From Bryobacterales bacterium (GTDB lineage Bacteria > Acidobacteriota > Terriglobia > Bryobacterales > Bryobacteraceae), in contig PKZC01000376.1 in NCBI GenBank assembly GCA_003132905.1, forward strand, positions 7,359-23,568: a stretch of DNA of 16,210 bases. Direction: 5' to 3'. Under the pieces are notes generated by a model. The model had not been told where the DNA came from and made no database searches. It saw only the letters and a list, made by a program, of their open reading frames with translations. Position numbers and translations under genes: made by a program. Positions 13,822-16,210 of this stretch are shown here, piece by piece. The first letter of the stretch is position 1; each line of letters opens with the position of its first letter.

Positions 13822-14553
13822 ATGACTCAACAAACCGTTTGTTCGTCCGTGGATCTGGAAAGTCTGAAGAGTTTCGACAGCTGCACGATTTCCAACGCCA
13901 TCGAGCGGCTGAACGTGCGGCTGCGGAACGAGGGTTTCCTCTCGGGCGTGGCGCGCTGCCGCTTTCCGAAGCTTCCGCCGATGGTCGGTTACGCTGCCAC
14001 GGCGCGAATCCGCACCGCTTCCCCGCCGATGAGCCACCGTTGTTACTACGACCGAATGGATTGGTGGAAGTATGTGGCCTCGGTACCCGCACCCCGGGTC
14101 ATCGTATTGCGGGATGCCGATCCCGAGCCAGGGTTGGGAGCATTTGTGGGTGAAATTCATGCCGCCATTGCCCACGCGCTGAACTGCGTGGGTTGTATCA
14201 CGAACGGGGCGGTTCGCGATCTGCCGGCCGTGGAGGCAATGGGCTTTCAACTTTACGCGCGCCGGACCTCCGTTTCCCACGCTTATGCCCACATCATAGA
14301 ATTCGGCGAGCCGGTTGACGTGGATGGCCTAAAGATTTCGTCAGGCGATTTACTGCATGGCGATCTTCACGGAGTCGTGAATATCCCGCTGTCGTCCGCG
14401 ACCGAAATTTCCCAGGAAGCCTCGAAAATCCACGCCGAGGAGCGAGAGTTAATTCAGTTCTGCCGCTCTCCGCGCTTCTCTCTTCAAGAACTGGCCGAAC
14501 GGATTCAGAATATAAATCCCAGTTGCGATTTACCCTGGCGGGGCGCTAAATAG
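13822..14553 (+). CDS. RraA-family protein (HMG/CHA aldolase-like fold)
   Basis: A 243-residue protein of the RraA/'demethylmenaquinone methyltransferase' family. Members include 4-hydroxy-4-methyl-2-oxoglutarate aldolases/oxaloacetate decarboxylases and the RNase E inhibitor RraA; the methyltransferase name is historical and wrong. Seen here: the N-terminal DSCTISNAIERL, GEIHAAI (110-116), the catalytic-site block NGAVRDLPAV (128-137; Arg132 and Asp133 are the pair needed in the aldolases), SHAYAHIIEFGEPV, and SGDLLHGDLHGVV. The presence of Arg-Asp suggests a divalent-metal aldolase/decarboxylase rather than an RNA-degradosome regulator, but the substrate is unknown. The ATG at 13822 gives the family-typical start; longer in-frame starts (TTG 13768, 13609) would add unsupported residues. 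Its stop is 4 bp before the efflux adaptor gene. Confidence 0.82.
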   Translation: MTQQTVCSSVDLESLKSFDSCTISNAIERLNVRLRNEGFLSGVARCRFPKLPPMVGYAATARIRTASPPMSHRCYYDRMDWWKYVASVPAPRVIVLRDADPEPGLGAFVGEIHAAIAHALNCVGCITNGAVRDLPAVEAMGFQLYARRTSVSHAYAHIIEFGEPVDVDGLKISSGDLLHGDLHGVVNIPLSSATEISQEASKIHAEERELIQFCRSPRFSLQELAERIQNINPSCDLPWRGAK

Positions 14554-14557
14554 GTCT

Positions 14558-15814
14558 ATGAAGTCAAAGACGCGTGTATTTCTGTTGTTGGGTGTGAGCG
14601 CGGCAGCGGCTGGCGTTTTGGCTTCATGCGGCGGTAGCGGAAAAGTTCACGCCAAAGATCCTGGCGAAACGGGCGCAAGTCCGGCCGGCGTCTCCGTGGG
14701 TGTCATAAAAGTCATCCGGAAGGATGTGGGACGCACGCTGACGGTCTCTTCCGAGTTGGTGCCCTTCCAGGAAATCGACGTATTCGCCAAAGAATCGGGT
14801 TTCGTGAAGGATCTGAACGTCGACTATGGATCGCGCGTGCAGAAGGACCAGGTGCTCGCGACGCTGGAAATTCCCGAGCTGCAATTGCAGGTGAAAGAGG
14901 ACGATGCCGCGGTCAAGAATGCTACTGCCCAAATTCCGCACGCCCAGGAAGAGTTGAACCGGGTGCAGGCCCAGCAGAAAGTGCTTCAGCTGCAGTACGA
15001 CCGGCTGAACGGCGTTTCGCAGTCCAAGCCCGGCCTGGTAGCGCAGCAGGAAGTGGACGATTCTCAGGGCAAGGCTCTCGCCTCGTCCGCACAAGTGGAA
15101 GCGGCGAAATCGAACCTGCAGTCGGCCGAAAGCGTGCTCGCGGCCTCCGAAGCCAAGCGGGAACATGACCAGGCGCTGTTCGACTACTCCAAAATCACAG
15201 CGCCATTCGCTGGTGTGGTGACGCAGCGCTTCGCCAATCTTGGGACGCTGATGCAAGCCGGTACCAGCTCGAGTACGCAAGCGCAGCCGTTGGTCCGGCT
15301 CTCCCAGGACGATCTGTACCGGCTGGTGATTCCCGTGCCCGAGTCCTACGTTAAATTCATCCATCTGGGCGATCCAGTCAGTGTAAACGTCCCGTCGCTA
15401 AGCAGAACCTTTCCCGGTAAAGTGGCCCGCTTCTCCGTGGATGTTCGCGAAGACACGCGCACCATGCACACAGAAGTGGACGTGCCAAATCCCAGCCGCA
15501 TTCTGCTTCCCGGATTATACGCGGAAGCCACCATCACGCTCGAAAAGAAAGATGATGCCATCGCGGTCCCCCTTCAAGCGATAGATCAGGACAACAATAA
15601 GACCGATGTTGACGTCGTGGATTCATCCGGTAAAATCGAGCGCCGGCAAATCGTGCTCGGCATCCAGACCGCAACCGACGGCGAGGTCCTCTCCGGATTG
15701 CAAGAAGGTGAGCTTGTGGTTGTCAGCGATCGCAGCGGTCTGAAAGCAGGACAAACAGTGCAAACCAAGATGATAAACCTGATGCAATATCAGAACTCTG
15801 AAGAACAGCACTAG
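14558..15814 (+). CDS. RND efflux periplasmic adaptor (membrane fusion) lipoprotein
   Basis: A 418-residue HlyD/AcrA-type adaptor. A lipobox (LASC, Cys24) ends the signal peptide, so it is anchored as a lipoprotein. A lipoyl-like half-domain is at about 75-108 (ESGFVKDLNVDYGSRVQKD), followed by a long alpha-hairpin coiled coil (about 110-205, rich in Gln, Ala and Glu) and the second lipoyl half SKITAPFAGVVTQRF. A beta-barrel domain follows (LVIPVPESYVKFIHLGDPV to DVREDTRTMHTEVDVPN), then a membrane-proximal domain (AIAVPLQAI). It links the inner-membrane RND pump to an outer-membrane channel. It starts 4 bp after the RraA-family gene and ends 18 bp before the pump gene, so one operon is likely. 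Confidence 0.92.
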   Translation: MKSKTRVFLLLGVSAAAAGVLASCGGSGKVHAKDPGETGASPAGVSVGVIKVIRKDVGRTLTVSSELVPFQEIDVFAKESGFVKDLNVDYGSRVQKDQVLATLEIPELQLQVKEDDAAVKNATAQIPHAQEELNRVQAQQKVLQLQYDRLNGVSQSKPGLVAQQEVDDSQGKALASSAQVEAAKSNLQSAESVLAASEAKREHDQALFDYSKITAPFAGVVTQRFANLGTLMQAGTSSSTQAQPLVRLSQDDLYRLVIPVPESYVKFIHLGDPVSVNVPSLSRTFPGKVARFSVDVREDTRTMHTEVDVPNPSRILLPGLYAEATITLEKKDDAIAVPLQAIDQDNNKTDVDVVDSSGKIERRQIVLGIQTATDGEVLSGLQEGELVVVSDRSGLKAGQTVQTKMINLMQYQNSEEQH

Positions 15815-15832
15815 CGCGCAGGAGCCGGTTCC

Positions 15833-16210
15833 ATGCCACGTTTTTCCATTCGCAACCCCTATTTCATTGTGGTCGTTTGCCTGGCGCTCGCGGTCATCGG
15901 CATCAACGCGCTTTCACGTATGCCCGTGGATCTGTTTCCGCCTATCAACCTGCCTGAAGTGGTGGTTGCGACCTTTTATAACGGCATGCCTCCCGGAGAC
16001 ATCGAGGTGGACATTACCAATCCACTGGAGCGTTTCTTCACCCAGGCCAGCGGCGTCGATCACATGGAGTCCCGCTCGCTGCTCGGCGTGAGCATCATCA
16101 AGGTGTATTTCCAACCCGGGACCAACGCTGATTCGGACGTAACTCAGTTATCGAATCTTGCCCTCGCTGACCTGAAACGCCTGCCACCGGGAACCCTGCC
16201 TCCGTTGGTG
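15833..16210 (+). CDS. RND (AcrB/HAE1-type) efflux pump, N-terminal part, runs off window
   Basis: The first 126 codons of an RND pump: the N-terminus MPRFSIRNPYFIVVVCLALA starts the first membrane helix, followed by the conserved MPVDLFPPINLPEVVVATFYNG in two blocks (DLFP and P-x-V-x-V), GMPPGDIEVDITNPLE, and the SIIKVYF / LADLKRLPPGTLPP porter-domain start. These are the signature of proton-driven tripartite efflux transporters in the inner membrane. AGGAG (15820-15824) lies 8 nt before the ATG. The frame is open to the window edge. Together with the lipoprotein adaptor it forms a drug, solvent or metabolite exporter; the substrate is unknown, and an outer-membrane factor may follow downstream. 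Confidence 0.92.
   Translation, partial: MPRFSIRNPYFIVVVCLALAVIGINALSRMPVDLFPPINLPEVVVATFYNGMPPGDIEVDITNPLERFFTQASGVDHMESRSLLGVSIIKVYFQPGTNADSDVTQLSNLALADLKRLPPGTLPPLV

Noticed and set aside
1..16210. CRISPR array, insertion sequence, tRNA, or phage defence system
   Set aside because: No regularly spaced repeats, transposase motifs, tRNA-like cloverleaf or defence-type domains were found on reading both strands.

Overview
The window is a stretch of chromosome from a moderately GC-rich, Gram-negative-type bacterium. It encodes an outer-membrane-style RND efflux system, a lipoprotein adaptor, a FecR-domain protein, O-antigen ligase-type polysaccharide machinery and a Tat-exported sulfite dehydrogenase. 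The mixture of a FecR protein with a Gly-rich tail, stand-alone receiver-domain proteins with DYLWQE-type motifs, a sulfite dehydrogenase fused to cytochrome c, and an RraA-family protein most resembles Acidobacteriota of the Solibacter/Bryobacter type. That placement is inference from gene style, not a database result.

Layout. (1) 1-1685: the 3' part of a sugar-nucleotidyltransferase gene (+) converges on and overlaps an O-antigen ligase-like gene (-). (2) 1700-5387: a tight + strand cluster holds a zinc/manganese-type ABC ATPase and its ABC-3 permease (TAATG overlap), a class I SAM methyltransferase (3 bp gap), and a sulfite dehydrogenase-cytochrome c fusion (ATGA overlap). No substrate-binding protein is present. 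(3) 5388-8152: a low-density region with a very small membrane protein gene on the minus strand (5414-5524), a membrane-anchored HtrA/Deg protease (-), several inverted repeats, and what looks like a broken reading frame. (4) 8153-9118: a single-domain mannose-1-phosphate guanylyltransferase-like gene. (5) 9399-10365: two tandem stand-alone receiver-domain genes, the second interrupted by an in-frame TGA. (6) 10466-11581: a secreted FecR-domain protein with a Gly/His-rich tail. (7) 11584-13636 (-): a NarL-type two-component pair. (8) 13822 to the right edge (+): an RraA-family gene, an RND periplasmic adaptor lipoprotein, and the start of an AcrB-type RND pump, apparently one operon.

The most interesting points are these. 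A dyad with TACC-N8-GGTA spacing, the 7-2-7 geometry of NarL-family sites, lies exactly between the divergent two-component genes and the efflux operon, and a second copy lies near 7483. A small, easily missed membrane protein gene sits at 5414-5524. A paired receiver gene carries an in-frame stop. A metal transporter, a methyltransferase and a sulfite dehydrogenase are coupled in one transcript. An RraA-family enzyme leads an RND efflux operon. I see no CRISPR array, IS element, tRNA or rRNA.
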